Under the pieces are notes generated by a model. The model saw only the letters and a program-made list of their open reading frames with translations. It searched no databases and was not told the origin of the DNA. A stretch of DNA of 64,000 bases from Bacillus nitratireducens (lineage in GTDB: Bacteria > Bacillota > Bacilli > Bacillales > Bacillaceae_G): positions 62,001 to 126,000 of the forward strand of contig NZ_MAOC01000007.1 in NCBI RefSeq assembly GCF_001884135.1. The letters are read 5' to 3'. This document shows positions 1 to 10,688 of the stretch, piece by piece (position 1 is the stretch's first letter; each line of letters opens with the position of its first letter). The translations under genes and the position numbers were made by a program.

Positions 1-791
<791 letters not shown>

Positions 792-912
792 TCAATCCTC
801 CATTTTTTCTTGTATTTATTTACAGAAATAGTGAAGGTCTGGCCAACTTAATGTTACCATCCAGCTATGTATTGCATGTTTACAGTCATCACCACCTTTC
901 ATGTTCTTTTAC

Positions 913-1755
913 CTATCTACTCGACTCCCGAACTACCTTTGCTACATGAATAGTCAAATAAATCATTTCATTTGAAGTTAAATAATGTCCGTATTTCTTT
1001 TGGATAAATAGTTGAATCTTTGAAACACATTCAAACTCTTTCATATACTTATTTTTAATAATCTCAAATAACTCTTCATCAGATTCATCACTGTATGTGC
1101 TATTCGTAATTAGCCGGGAAGCAAAAAACTTTAAATGGCTAATAAAACGATAAAAGGAAACCGATTCTTCTATAATCTCAATACCAAAATGAACCCTTAC
1201 AATTGTCAGCACTTCTTGAATCAACTGTGTGATCTCATGTACGATTGGCTGTTCTTTATGCAACTGAGCGTTTACAATATGAAAAGCAATAAAACCTGCT
1301 TCATCATCAGGTAAACGAATGTGCGTCTCTCTTTCAATAATATCCAGTGCTTTCATTCCAATATTAAATTCATCTTTATAAAATCGTTTTATTTCCCATA
1401 GCAGTGCATTTTTAATCTGAATTCCTTCTTTAATCCTTTGAATTGCATTATGCATGTGATCACTCAATGAAATATAAATACCTTCATTGAGTTTTTTACC
1501 TAATTTTCTTTGAGCATATCCAATAATTTCATCTGAGAGTTTCATATGCTCAATGGGTATGTTATTTAGCAATTCTTGTAATTTATTAGATATATCTTGA
1601 TTGGCTATGCGAAAAATTTTGTTTACCTTACTTTCATCAATCACATCACCTTTTGATTTTTGATAGCCTATTCCTTTTCCCATAACAATTATCTATTTTC
1701 CATTTTTATCCTCCGTAATAACGACATTGTTATTTAGATTCCTTTTAACTTCCAT
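913..1755 (-). pseudogene. licT: LicT/BglG-family antiterminator with in-frame stop
   Basis: LicT-type proteins bind a leader RNA of PTS operons and prevent early termination; PTS-mediated phosphorylation of two PRD domains controls them. The expected reading frame starts at ATG 1755 with MEVKRNLNNNVVITEDKNGK and then meets TAG at 1695-1693. It continues in the same frame with IIVMGKGIGYQKSKGDVIDE. The usual family sequence there reads NGKEIIVMGKGIGFQ, so a glutamate codon appears to have become a stop by a single base change. The remaining 256 codons from ATG 1683 contain the rest of the RNA-binding domain and both PRDs. Restart at that ATG would remove the first 24 residues of the CAT RNA-binding domain. 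I did not see a good ribosome-binding site there. A loss-of-function allele is the likeliest reading. Confidence 0.82.
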
Positions 1756-2119
1756 ATATTTCACTCCAATCAAGGATATTTTAGTATGGATTTATCATAT
1801 ATTATTCCGATATAACATAAAAAAGCCCATCCATTAAAATGCATAGAAGTACCTAAAAACTTCTCTGCACACTAATGAATAGGCTTAGCTTGTATTAAAA
1901 CAATTACTACCCAATTCCATTGATATACGTACATAATATCCTAAATTTAAAATTTCGTCAACGCCGTTAATGGCACAAATCTACAAAAGGAATACTACCG
2001 ACAAATCGTCTTAATCTGTACGCCTAAGTTTCTGGAAACCTAAATAACCCCTTATTTTAACCCTGAAATTTTGATGTTGTTGTTTGAAGTGTTGTATTTT
2101 CTCCCTATAATGATTTAAA
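1756..2119. other. Non-coding stretch between licT and MocR remnant
   Basis: This gene-free stretch of about 360 bases holds an orphan terminator on the minus strand (1818-1886), a likely licT upstream region and sequence I cannot assign. On the plus strand a frame of about 28 codons is open from roughly 1957 to 2042, but it has no start codon and I do not recognise it. It looks like the scar of a deletion that removed the front of the MocR gene and a divergently transcribed neighbour. Confidence 0.5.
1818..1886 (-). terminator. Orphan intrinsic terminator upstream of licT
   Basis: On the minus strand two arms of about 28 bases, beginning AAGCCTATTCATTA and ending GGATGGGCTT, pair with several G-U pairs and two mismatches. 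A run of T follows. No gene ends just before it, so it probably terminated a gene that has been lost. Confidence 0.65.
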
Positions 2120-2769
2120 ACCTTTGATACTTGTTATACAAATGAAGACAAGAAAAAAATCGTCGCTCTTGCCGAAAAATATGATGTTTACATTGTAGAA
2201 GATGATTATTTGGCAGAATTTGATATGGATTCCAAGGCAGATCCATTATTTGCATATGAACCTAACGGTAGAGTTATTTATGTTAAAAGTTTTTCAAAAG
2301 TATTTGTACCAGGATTACGCATCGCAACAGTTATACTCCCTGAAGCGATGGTTGATCAATTTGTACAATATAAATTTATTGCTAATTTCAATACATCGAC
2401 ACTATCACAAAGCGCTTTAGAAATATATATATAAAGTGGAATGTTCCATTATCATATTGATAATGGAACAAATTGTACATTAATAAAATGACTATCTTAT
2501 TAAATGCTTGTTCATCTTATTTACCAAACTATATAAAATTTACTAAGCCAAAAGGTGGTTTGTATCTTACTATTTTCTTACCTTCACATATAAACATTGA
2601 CAAGTTAATTCATTCGTTAAAAGAAAAACATATTTATGTAGATAATGCATCTAGAATGTATTTAGAAGGAAACAAACACAAAGTAATCCGGATAAGTATC
2701 TCTCAAGTAAATAAAGATAAAATAGAATATGGTATTAATCTTAATGTGAAACTCAAAAAGACACCTTAA
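2120..2769 (+). pseudogene. MocR-type GntR/aminotransferase regulator remnant
   Basis: MocR regulators join an N-terminal GntR DNA-binding domain to a class I aminotransferase-like domain that binds pyridoxal phosphate. Only the second half of the aminotransferase-like domain survives here. It reads CYTNEDKKKIVALAEKYDVY then VEDDYLAEFD, followed by the lysine region SFSKVFVPGLRI. There is a TAA stop at 2432-2434. The frame then shifts by about 2470 into a second piece containing KPKGGLYLTIFLP and ending at 2769. The GntR domain and the first half of the partner domain are missing. Immediately upstream the sequence decays: FKTFDTCYTNED resembles the usual FQ-PTG-CYTNED. It is the only plus-strand coding sequence in the window and cannot make a working regulator. 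Confidence 0.8.
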
Positions 2770-2785
2770 AATAAAGGTGTCTTTT
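2756..2785. terminator. Bidirectional terminator, MocR remnant and mutL
   Basis: AAAAGACACCTT and AAGGTGTCTTTT form a perfect 12-bp stem with a 6-base loop. The A and T tracts on each side allow it to act in both directions, ending mutL on the minus strand. Confidence 0.85.
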
Positions 2786-2811
2786 AACGTTTCGCATTAA
2801 AGAGGTTAACC

Positions 2812-4755
2812 CTACATAACCCTCTTAAACATCTTCTCCAACTCATAAGTAGAATGATGCACAAGAATCGGTCTTCCGTGCGGGCATGTGTAAGGGTTTG
2901 TTGTTGTACGAAGTTCTTCAAGTAAAGCGAATATTTGATCGTTCGTTAAATATTGATTTGCTTTAATGGAAGCCTTACAGCTCATCATGATTGCTGCTTC
3001 TTCTCGTAGTTTTTTAATATCAACTTTTTTAAGTTTGACAACTTGCTCCATCATTTCATCAATGATTTCTGTTTCTTGTCCTTTCGGGAACCACGTTGGG
3101 TGCGAGCGGACGATAAAGGATTGATGGCCGAATTGCTCTAAAAATAGTCCGACTTTTTTTAGTTCTTCCAGCTGCTCTTCGACACGTAAAAATTCAGTAA
3201 GAGATAAGTCAATACGGTACGGTACAAGTAGTTCTTGTACTTCTTGCGCTACTCTTCCTACTTTATCACGGAAATATTCATAATTGATACGTTCCTGCGC
3301 TGCATGCTGATCAATCATATATAACCCATTATCATTTTGAGCGAAAATATATGTTCCGTGCATTTGTCCAATTGGATAAAGCGGCGGTAAATCATTACCG
3401 TTCATTTCAATCTCTTTTATTTCGTGAACTTCTTCTTCCAATTCCTCTAATTCAAAATCATCATCGTTGCTAGTCCATTCCTTTTCCTCTCGAACCGTTT
3501 CTTCTATTACCGGCTTAGAGGATGGCTGCCAACTTTGCTCTTCTCTTACTAGTGACTGTGGTGGTTGCCATTCTTGCTTCGGCGGTTGCCAAAGTTGTGC
3601 TGGTCGTTTCACAGTCGTTGTTTCTTCTTGTTTTTCATCCATACCAGTCGGTAAAACGATGTTAGGCATAGATGATTCTCTCGGTTTTGTATGCTCAAAC
3701 TTGAACTGTTCTTGCACACTTTCATCTTTTTCTTTTTTCTTCGTTGTTACGCCAGCATCTGGAATAAGCTGTATTTTTTTGAATGCCGATTGCAATGTTT
3801 CTTCGATAAGCTTTAGCAATTCTTGTTCTTTACTAAAACGAACTTCTAATTTCGCTGGATGTACGTTAACGTCAACAAGCATTGGGTCCATTTCAATCGA
3901 TAAGAAACCGATTGGATATCGTCCGACTGGCAGTAATGTATGGTATCCTTGCTGAACTGCTTTCATTAATACGAAATTTCGAACGTAACGACCATTTACG
4001 ATCGTTGACATATAATTACGAGACGCTCTCGTTACTTCTGGTAATGTTACATACCCTTTAATTGTGAAGTCTAAAGATTCGGCTTCAATTGGAATAAGCT
4101 TCTTCGCAACTTGAATGCTGTAAATCGATGCAAGTACTTGTCTTACATCACCGTTTCCTGACGTATGAAGCAATTTCTTTTCATTATGAAACAGTTTTAG
4201 CGATACTTCTGGATGAGACATTGCAATACGATACACGATATCTGTAATGTTCCCAAGCTCTGTATGAATCGTTTTCATATATTTAAGGCGCGCTGGTGTA
4301 TTAAAGAATAAGTTTTGTACTGTAATATCTGTTCCTTTTCGGCTCGCTGTTTTCTCTTGTTTTATAATGTCTCCACCTTTAATCATAAGGTGTGTACCAG
4401 GCGCATCACCTGTGCTTGTAATTAATTCTAACTCACTTACAGAGGCAATACTCGGCAGGGCCTCTCCGCGGAAACCGAGCGTTCTTATACGAAACAGATC
4501 ATTTTCATCTTTAATTTTGCTCGTTGCGTGGCGTTCAAATGCAACGATACAATCTTCTTCTGCAATGCCATCTCCATTATCAATGATGCGAATTTTCGAT
4601 AACCCAGCTTCTTCTAAGTGGATTTCAATAGATGTACTATTCGCATCGATGGAATTTTCCACGAGTTCTTTTACAACTGAGGCAGGGCGCTCTACTACTT
4701 CCCCTGCCGCAATTAAGTTAGAGAGTTGATCATCGAGTTTGCGAATTTTCCCCAT
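2812..4755 (-). CDS. mutL: DNA mismatch repair endonuclease MutL
   Basis: MutL links mismatch recognition by MutS to strand incision. The 647-residue protein starts with a GHKL ATPase domain showing [15 protein letters not shown] and [12 protein letters not shown]. The C-terminal dimerisation and endonuclease domain shows the metal-binding motif [17 protein letters not shown] and CPHGRP, so it is an incision-competent MutL as in B. subtilis. QELLVP near the start of that domain matches the beta-clamp binding motif. The linker, about residues 340-450, is acidic and contains a repeated WQPP/WQPS element. mutL lies 8 bp after mutS, and its ribosome-binding site AAAGGATGA overlaps the mutS stop, so the two are cotranscribed. 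Confidence 0.98.
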   Translation of the reverse strand: MGKIRKLDDQLSNLIAAGEVVERPASVVKELVENSIDANSTSIEIHLEEAGLSKIRIIDNGDGIAEEDCIVAFERHATSKIKDENDLFRIRTLGFRGEALPSIASVSELELITSTGDAPGTHLMIKGGDIIKQEKTASRKGTDITVQNLFFNTPARLKYMKTIHTELGNITDIVYRIAMSHPEVSLKLFHNEKKLLHTSGNGDVRQVLASIYSIQVAKKLIPIEAESLDFTIKGYVTLPEVTRASRNYMSTIVNGRYVRNFVLMKAVQQGYHTLLPVGRYPIGFLSIEMDPMLVDVNVHPAKLEVRFSKEQELLKLIEETLQSAFKKIQLIPDAGVTTKKKEKDESVQEQFKFEHTKPRESSMPNIVLPTGMDEKQEETTTVKRPAQLWQPPKQEWQPPQSLVREEQSWQPSSKPVIEETVREEKEWTSNDDDFELEELEEEVHEIKEIEMNGNDLPPLYPIGQMHGTYIFAQNDNGLYMIDQHAAQERINYEYFRDKVGRVAQEVQELLVPYRIDLSLTEFLRVEEQLEELKKVGLFLEQFGHQSFIVRSHPTWFPKGQETEIIDEMMEQVVKLKKVDIKKLREEAAIMMSCKASIKANQYLTNDQIFALLEELRTTTNPYTCPHGRPILVHHSTYELEKMFKRVM

Positions 4756-4763
4756 CTACTTAC

Positions 4764-7445
4764 TCATCCTTTCTTTAACTTTTTTTGTAAACGATACAGT
4801 TCGTTCATCGCTTCTAAAGGTGTCATATCTAGTAAATCAATTTTTTTAATTTGTGCAAGTACTGCCGTTTCTTTTTGATCTAACACAAGCTTGTCTTGTT
4901 TCTTCGCAGACTGTTCTCCTCCAAAGAAAGATAGTTGCGATTCTTCTTCAGTCTCTTCTTGCTTTTCTTGCTTTTCTTGTATTTCTGCTTGTTCTTCTTT
5001 TACAACTACAGGTTCTGGAGCAACTTCTTGCACTTTCACTTCTGTGCGCTTTGGAATAATAATTTCTTCCTGTCCCTCTAGTTGTGCTAACACTTCTTTC
5101 GCGCGAGCGATTAAGCTATCTGGAAGCTCAGCAAGTTGCGCAACGTGAATTCCATAACTTTTATCCGCTGCTCCATCTTGAATTTTATGAAGGAAAACTA
5201 CTTTTCCATTTTCTTCAATAGCTGAAACATGTACATTCTTTAGTTGGTCTAAACTTTCTTCTAACACTGTTAATTCATGATAATGTGTAGAAAATAATGT
5301 TTTCGCACCAATTTGGTCATGAATATGTTCAATGATTGCTTGTGCAAGTGCCATACCATCATACGTAGATGTACCGCGTCCAATTTCATCGAATAAAATT
5401 AAACTTCTTTCTGATGCATTTGCAATTGCATTTTTCGCTTCTAACATTTCAACCATAAATGTACTTTGACCTGAGATTAAATCATCCGCTGCACCAATTC
5501 TCGTAAAGATTTGATCGAAGACGGGTAATACTGCTTCTTTCGCTGGTACAAAGCAACCAATTTGTGACATAACAGTAACAAGTGCTAATTGTCTCATATA
5601 CGTACTTTTACCAGACATGTTCGGTCCTGTAATTAAAAAGACATCCATCTTCTCCGGCATAATACAATCATTCGGTACATACAATTTCCCGTTCAATACT
5701 TTTTCAACGACAGGATGACGACCATCTTTAATAAAGATTTCGCGCTTAGTTGTTAAAACAGGTTTTACAAACTGCTCTTCTTCACTAACTGTCGCAAAGC
5801 TTTGCAACACGTCTAGCTCACTAATTACTTTCGCTAAATGCTGTAATTTCGGAATGAATACTTTAACTTCTTCGCGAAGTGCTGTAAATAAATCGTATTC
5901 TAATTGTACAATTTTCTCTTCTGCTTCTAAGATTAATGTTTCTTTTTCTTTTAGTTCATCTGTTATGAAGCGCTCTGCATTTGCAAGTGTTTGTTTTCGC
6001 TCATAGCGCCCTTCTGGAAGTGCTGCAAGATTCGCCTTCGTCACTTCAATGTAGTAGCCGAAAATACGGTTGTATCCAATTTTTAATGATTTAACCCCTG
6101 TAATATCACGCTCTCGTTTTTCAAGCTCAGCGATCCACGTTTTCCCGTTTTTACTAACGTAACGATATTGATCAAGCTTGTCATTATAACCGTCTTTAAT
6201 AATATCTCCATCTTTAATAGAAAGCGGTGGGTTTTCTTGAATACTTCTTCCTAGTAATTCAGTTAAGCTCTCACATGGATCCGCACCTTGAATTAACCTT
6301 GCTGCATAAGCATTATCTAAAAGACTAATCGCTTCTAAAATAGCTGGTACTTGAAGTAAAGAACGTCTTAACTGTAATAAGTCCCGTGCATTTACATTAC
6401 CAAATGCAACTTTCCCTGCTAAACGCTCTAAATCATATACTTCTTTTAACTTTTCTTTTAAATCTTCACGTAAGAAGTAATCATTTACAAACGTTTCAAC
6501 CATTTCTAAACGCTCTTCAACTTTTTCTTTCTGAATAAGTGGACGTTCCATCCACTGTTTTAACATACGACCACCCATAGCTGTTTTCGTTTTATCTAAT
6601 AGCCATAATAATGATCCTGTTTTTTCTTTTGTTCGAAGTGTTTCTGTCAGTTCTAAATTTCGCTTTGAATGCACATCAATTTTCATAAACTGGTTCGTAT
6701 AATAAATTTCCACTGGTTGCAAGTGATCTAACGAACGTTTTTGTGTTCTTATCACATAGTTAAATAAGCGTCCAATTGCTTTAATTAACTTTGCTTGTGA
6801 AACATTTTTCACAAGATGTTCTAACCCTTCCGGAATAGTTGTTGCATCTTCATACGAAATCGTCATTTTTAATGTTTCAGTTAATTTATTTAATTCATCT
6901 TTTGAAAATGTAGAATCTACAACAATTTCTTTTGAACCAGTTGCATACACTTCTAATAAAATATCTTCTACTGAACCTGTTAACAACGTCACTGTATTTT
7001 GTCCAGTCGTTAAGTCATTACAAGCTAGCGCATAAGATCCATCTTCGAAATGTGTTAATGCTGCTAAGAAGTTATTCTCTTTCTCGTCTATTGTACGCCC
7101 TTCCATCATCGTTCCTGGCGTAATTAGTTGTACTACTTCACGACGTACTACACCTTTAGCTGTTTTTGGATCTTCCACTTGCTCACAAACAGCTACTTTA
7201 TATCCTTTTTCAACAAGTTGTTCAATGTAATTTTTAGCTGCATGATGCGGTACACCGCACATCGGTATACGATCACTACTACCACCATCTCGGCTCGTTA
7301 ATGTAATTTCAAGTTCATGAGCTGCTTTAACCGCATCTTCAAAGAACATTTCATAAAAATCACCTAATCGGAAAAATAAAAAGGCATCTTGATAGTCTGC
7401 CTTAACCTTTAAATATTGCTGTATCATAGGGGTATATTGCGTCAT
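4764..7445 (-). CDS. mutS: DNA mismatch recognition protein MutS
   Basis: MutS finds mispaired bases and small loops and recruits MutL. The 893-residue protein begins with domain I carrying the mismatch-reading motif GDFYEMF. The C-terminal ATPase has the Walker A motif GPNMSGKST, the segment [12 protein letters not shown] and the nearby STHYHELT. The tail is Glu/Gln-rich with QLSFFGG, which matches the beta-clamp binding motif of B. subtilis MutS, and ends in a helix-turn-helix region. The start is supported by a GGAGG ribosome-binding site. Transcription probably starts at an extended -10 promoter near 7540, with mutL downstream in the same operon. Confidence 0.98.
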   Translation of the reverse strand: MTQYTPMIQQYLKVKADYQDAFLFFRLGDFYEMFFEDAVKAAHELEITLTSRDGGSSDRIPMCGVPHHAAKNYIEQLVEKGYKVAVCEQVEDPKTAKGVVRREVVQLITPGTMMEGRTIDEKENNFLAALTHFEDGSYALACNDLTTGQNTVTLLTGSVEDILLEVYATGSKEIVVDSTFSKDELNKLTETLKMTISYEDATTIPEGLEHLVKNVSQAKLIKAIGRLFNYVIRTQKRSLDHLQPVEIYYTNQFMKIDVHSKRNLELTETLRTKEKTGSLLWLLDKTKTAMGGRMLKQWMERPLIQKEKVEERLEMVETFVNDYFLREDLKEKLKEVYDLERLAGKVAFGNVNARDLLQLRRSLLQVPAILEAISLLDNAYAARLIQGADPCESLTELLGRSIQENPPLSIKDGDIIKDGYNDKLDQYRYVSKNGKTWIAELEKRERDITGVKSLKIGYNRIFGYYIEVTKANLAALPEGRYERKQTLANAERFITDELKEKETLILEAEEKIVQLEYDLFTALREEVKVFIPKLQHLAKVISELDVLQSFATVSEEEQFVKPVLTTKREIFIKDGRHPVVEKVLNGKLYVPNDCIMPEKMDVFLITGPNMSGKSTYMRQLALVTVMSQIGCFVPAKEAVLPVFDQIFTRIGAADDLISGQSTFMVEMLEAKNAIANASERSLILFDEIGRGTSTYDGMALAQAIIEHIHDQIGAKTLFSTHYHELTVLEESLDQLKNVHVSAIEENGKVVFLHKIQDGAADKSYGIHVAQLAELPDSLIARAKEVLAQLEGQEEIIIPKRTEVKVQEVAPEPVVVKEEQAEIQEKQEKQEETEEESQLSFFGGEQSAKKQDKLVLDQKETAVLAQIKKIDLLDMTPLEAMNELYRLQKKLKKG

Positions 7446-7537
7446 ACTTTTCCTCCATAATTCTTACATAGTAATCAATTTTCATATATGTCACACTTCA
7501 CGGACATCCATATCTCCTATTTCAGGAGTCTTTCCTC

Positions 7538-7546
7538 ATTATAGCA
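7538..7546 (-). promoter_or_regulatory. Extended -10 promoter for mutS-mutL
   Basis: On the minus strand TGCTATAAT matches an extended -10 element, TGnTATAAT. I see no good -35 hexamer at normal spacing. It lies about 95 bases before the mutS start. Confidence 0.5.
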
Positions 7547-7594
7547 CATTTCATAAGGAATCATGTTCATTCAAGCATCACTTATGTAAAGTAA

Positions 7595-7623
7595 AAAGCT
7601 AGGAAGAACTTCTCCCTAGCTTT
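7595..7623 (-). terminator. Terminator of cotE
   Basis: AAAGCTAGG and CCTAGCTTT form a 9-bp stem, with flanking bases adding pairs. A T-rich tract follows on the minus strand just after the cotE stop codon. Confidence 0.8.
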
Positions 7624-7626
7624 CTA

Positions 7627-8169
7627 TTACTCTTCTTCTGCATCGACGATAAAGTTCGGATCTAATTCTTCAAACTCATCATCATCGACTTGGAAATCCT
7701 CGTCTGATTCTACGCAACCTTCAGGATTTACACTTACACAAATTTTCGTTTCCCCAACTACTTCTGTTACAAATTCACGTTCTACAGTTACAACAATTTT
7801 ATTACCATTTGGTGATACAAGAGCTTCTAAACAATTTGGTGGCTGAATGACACGAGCAATAATTTCTAAATCATCACCAGAAAAGTTTTTATCACGATAT
7901 CCAATACTCACTTCATCAGTGTAGTTCACACGTTCTGTTACAACTTCTGTCTTTGTGTTTCCATCAAATGAATACCAAGTGTTCACATCATAGAAACCTT
8001 CAATTTCCACATGCTTTCCATTCTTTCTTGCTTCGTACGAGTGGTTAATTACCCAGCACCCTAAAATACTTGTTGGCTCATTATTCGATTCACATGTATG
8101 CGTTGACTTTGTATACTTACGTCCTTTTCCAACCACTGCTTTTGTAATAATCTCTCTAAATTCGGACAT
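7627..8169 (-). CDS. cotE: Outer spore coat morphogenetic protein CotE
   Basis: CotE is the scaffold on which the outer spore coat assembles; in the B. cereus group it is also needed to attach the exosporium. The 180-residue protein begins [20 protein letters not shown] and matches the CotE family in length and in its very acidic C-terminal tail ([16 protein letters not shown]). It has no signal peptide or membrane segment, as expected for a mother-cell cytoplasmic assembly protein. A strong GAGGAGG ribosome-binding site precedes the ATG. The position between ricA and mutS is the same as in B. subtilis. A sporulation-type promoter candidate lies at 8199-8229. Confidence 0.97.
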   Translation of the reverse strand: MSEFREIITKAVVGKGRKYTKSTHTCESNNEPTSILGCWVINHSYEARKNGKHVEIEGFYDVNTWYSFDGNTKTEVVTERVNYTDEVSIGYRDKNFSGDDLEIIARVIQPPNCLEALVSPNGNKIVVTVEREFVTEVVGETKICVSVNPEGCVESDEDFQVDDDEFEELDPNFIVDAEEE

Positions 8170-8198
8170 TCGTAACCCTCCTCAATCACTATTCACTT

Positions 8199-8229
8199 AA
8201 TCATATGCGTGACAATAGCGGAATGTGTC
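8199..8229 (-). promoter_or_regulatory. Candidate sigma-E/K promoter of cotE
   Basis: On the minus strand CAC, 17 bases, then CATATGATT resembles the mother-cell sporulation promoter pattern (AC, 16-17 bases, CATA-type -10). The predicted start falls just before the ribosome-binding site. The sigma factor is inferred from known cotE regulation. Confidence 0.42.
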
Positions 8230-8269
8230 ATTCTTTTTTCGAGAAGAACTTACGTTTAACCCACTAAAA

Positions 8270-8295
8270 AAAGAGATGTCAATTCGACATCTCTT
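8270..8295 (-). terminator. Terminator of ricA
   Basis: AAAGAGATGTC and GACATCTCTTT form an 11-bp perfect stem with a 4-base loop. It abuts the ricA stop codon and is followed by T residues on the minus strand. Confidence 0.88.
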
Positions 8296-8726
8296 TAACA
8301 ACCACAATTTCCTTTTTTACTTTCTACCGCTGCGCCCGTTTCACCCTTCAATACATCGCCATTAGTTGAAATTAATATTTCATCTGTTACGTTGTTAGAA
8401 ATCGTACTTGCAACTAGCTGTAGTAAGTCATTTACATATGTTTGTGAAGATTTAAATTCTTGCACAACTGGGATACTATCCAACTTATCTTGCAATGCAT
8501 CAATTTCAGCTTCTACTTTTTTCAAAGCTTCCCATTTCCCGTAATGCTGCAAGTTTACTGCTTGCTTTTGCAGTGCTTTAATTTCATCAATTGCGCGCTT
8601 TACATTTTCATTTTTATGAATTTGTGCTTCTGCTCGCTTAAAGAAGTCGACTTCTTCTGTTTCAGAAATCATTTTTGCTAATTCTTTCGCTTGTTCAACA
8701 ATTTCATCTTTCGAATATGCTTTCAT
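8295..8726 (-). CDS. ricA: RicA (YmcA), RNase Y specificity factor subunit
   Basis: RicA works with RicF and RicT in a complex that redirects RNase Y to particular transcripts and affects sporulation, competence and biofilm formation. The 143-residue protein is a helical YlbF/YmcA-family member beginning MKAYSKDEIVEQAKELAKMI. It ends in a cysteine pair, KKGNCGC; C-terminal cysteines of this protein help bind an iron-sulfur cluster in B. subtilis. It starts 3 bp after miaB, so the two are cotranscribed. RNase Y itself (rny) is encoded about 7 kb away in this window. Confidence 0.92.
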   Translation of the reverse strand: MKAYSKDEIVEQAKELAKMISETEEVDFFKRAEAQIHKNENVKRAIDEIKALQKQAVNLQHYGKWEALKKVEAEIDALQDKLDSIPVVQEFKSSQTYVNDLLQLVASTISNNVTDEILISTNGDVLKGETGAAVESKKGNCGC

Positions 8727-8729
8727 CTA

Positions 8730-10259
8730 TTATTCCACCTCAATCGGCTCTTCAACTAATTCCCCGTTAAGAGACCAAGTTTTTGCTTCCGTTACTTTTA
8801 CTTTCACAAGCTGACCAATTAAAGATTTTGAAGCGACGAAGTTTACAAGTTTATTCGTACGAGTATAACCTGCGAGTACTTCTGGATTATTTTTACTTTC
8901 CCCATCAACTAACACTTCTACAATTTGACCTTTGTAACGATTATTCTTTTCAATTGCCAACGTATTTACTAGTGTATTTAAGCGTTGAAGACGTTCTTTT
9001 TTCACTTCCATCGGTACATTATCTTTCATTTTTGCAGCTGGTGTACCTTCGCGCGGAGAATAAATAAAGGTAAAGGCAGTATCAAATCCTACTTCACGAT
9101 ATAACGACATCGTTTCTTCAAATTGCTCATCTGTTTCATTTGGGAAACCAACGATAATATCAGTTGTGAATACTGCATTTGGAATTGCTTCTTTAATCTT
9201 TCTTACAAGTTCTAAATAATGCTCACGTGAATATTTACGCGCCATAATTTTTAACATCTCTGTGCTTCCAGATTGAACTGGTAAGTGAATATGTTCTACT
9301 AAGTTTCCAGCTTTTCCAAGCACTTCAATTAAGTGATCATCGAAATCACGTGGATGGCTCGTTGTAAAACGAATACGGGCAATATCAACTTTACGGAGTT
9401 CGTCCATTAAATCGCCAAGTCCGTATTCAAAATCTTCAAAGTCTTTACCATATGCATTTACGTTCTGGCCAAGTAATGTAATTTCTTTATAACCATTCGC
9501 AGCTAAATGACGAATTTCTTGGATAATGTCTTCTGGACGTCTGCTTCGCTCTTTTCCACGTGTATACGGCACGATACAATATGTACAGAACTTATCACAG
9601 CCATACATAATATTTACCCAAGCTTTAATATCACCACGGCGTACTTTCGGAAGGTTTTCAATTACATCCCCTTCTTTTGACCAAACTTCAACTACCGTCT
9701 CCTTCGAGAACATTGCATCTTTTAGAATATACGGCAATCTATGAATATTATGCGTTCCAAACACCATATCTACATGCTGATTTTTTTGCATAATTTTATT
9801 TACAACAGATTCTTCTTGAGACATACAACCACATACACCAATTAAAAGGTCCGGATTTCTTCTTTTTAATGACTTTAAATGACCTAGTTCACCGAACACT
9901 TTATTTTCAGCATTTTCACGAATTGCACAAGTATTTAATAAAACTACATCTGCATCTTCAGTTGAAAAGGTTGGCTCATATCCAAGTGCGGTGAAAATAC
10001 CCGCCATTACTTCCGTATCATGCTCATTCATTTGACAACCATATGTACGAATATAGAACTTTCTTCCTGTACCAAAATTGCGAAATTCTTCAGGTAAGCC
10101 AAAATCCCGTTCAATTTTAACTTCTTCTTTCCCTCGTTTTTTCGCGTCTTTTAAGGAAGGTGGTTGGTATACACTTTCAAAGTATTTACTATAATCTTTC
10201 TCTTCTTTTTTCGTAGAGGAATTCGCTTGTTGACTTGCTAATCGTTGTTGCTCGTTCAT
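8730..10259 (-). CDS. miaB: tRNA ms2i6A37 methylthiotransferase MiaB
   Basis: MiaB is a radical-SAM iron-sulfur enzyme that adds a methylthio group to i6A37 of tRNAs. The N-terminal UPF0004 domain shows [19 protein letters not shown] and [10 protein letters not shown], giving the three auxiliary-cluster cysteines. The radical-SAM motif is [19 protein letters not shown]-terminal TRAM domain ends at [12 protein letters not shown] start it at ATG 10259, giving 509 residues, because AAAGGAGA sits at ideal distance; the frame remains open 45 bases further upstream without such a site. The gene is followed 3 bp later by ricA. Confidence 0.97.
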   Translation of the reverse strand: MNEQQRLASQQANSSTKKEEKDYSKYFESVYQPPSLKDAKKRGKEEVKIERDFGLPEEFRNFGTGRKFYIRTYGCQMNEHDTEVMAGIFTALGYEPTFSTEDADVVLLNTCAIRENAENKVFGELGHLKSLKRRNPDLLIGVCGCMSQEESVVNKIMQKNQHVDMVFGTHNIHRLPYILKDAMFSKETVVEVWSKEGDVIENLPKVRRGDIKAWVNIMYGCDKFCTYCIVPYTRGKERSRRPEDIIQEIRHLAANGYKEITLLGQNVNAYGKDFEDFEYGLGDLMDELRKVDIARIRFTTSHPRDFDDHLIEVLGKAGNLVEHIHLPVQSGSTEMLKIMARKYSREHYLELVRKIKEAIPNAVFTTDIIVGFPNETDEQFEETMSLYREVGFDTAFTFIYSPREGTPAAKMKDNVPMEVKKERLQRLNTLVNTLAIEKNNRYKGQIVEVLVDGESKNNPEVLAGYTRTNKLVNFVASKSLIGQLVKVKVTEAKTWSLNGELVEEPIEVE

Positions 10260-10650
10260 CGGTAATCTCCTTTCACCCTTAACTATACACACTCTATAGT
10301 CCATTTTAATGCGCTTTGACTCACCTCAAAAATGGTTAGATAGCTTGAGAGATAACTTGTCCTTTGAAACTTGAGTAATCAATCTAATCATTCATAAGAA
10401 TGAAGTCTTCCCCACACAAATAGACATTCCCTTTTCATACTTCTTTTTGTCCTATCCAAAAGCATATTGCTTTATCCCTATAAACATTACCATAGTATGA
10501 AGCGTTGCGCCAATTTTAACAAGAAAGAGGCTTTGTCTGATCTTACATTTCATCAGCAATGAACTCGCCATTTTCATACAACGATTTATATATTATTTTA
10601 CCATTCTGAATTTTCTAAGTAAATAAGACTACCCTATATTTTTTACTCAT
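10260..10650. other. Intergenic stretch between korB and miaB
   Basis: This stretch of nearly 400 bases has no convincing gene. The minus strand has a short open fragment at about 10615-10545, reading KIQNGKIIYKSLYENGEFIADEM before a stop. It lacks a start codon and I do not recognise it, though it could be the end of a lost gene. No clear promoter for miaB was found by eye. Confidence 0.5.
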
Positions 10651-10676
10651 AAAAAAAGGTTACCAAATGGCAACCT
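10651..10676 (-). terminator. Terminator of korAB
   Basis: AGGTTACC and GGCAACCT form an 8-bp stem with one mismatched or wobble pair and a 4-base loop. Seven T residues follow on the minus strand, 12 bases after the korB stop. Confidence 0.85.
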
Positions 10677-10688
10677 CCTCTTCTTATA

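Noticed and set aside
1889-1960. A LicT target (RAT) sequence upstream of licT
   Set aside because: I found no match to the usual GGATTGTTACT...GGCAAAACC pattern next to the terminator at 1818-1886.
1957-2043. A plus-strand frame of about 28 codons (VNAVNGTNLQKEYYRQ...) ending at a TAA
   Set aside because: There is no start codon and no family I recognise, and it is short enough to be open by chance.
2010-2051. A 42-base segment on the minus strand starting GGGG and ending TTAAG, like a Tn3-family transposon end
   Set aside because: Tn3-family ends are usually about 38 bp. No second end, target duplication or transposase trace was found.
3467-3955. A 162-codon plus-strand frame opposite mutL
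   Set aside because: It mirrors the MutL linker on the other strand, is full of Cys and Ser from antisense codons and has no ribosome-binding site.
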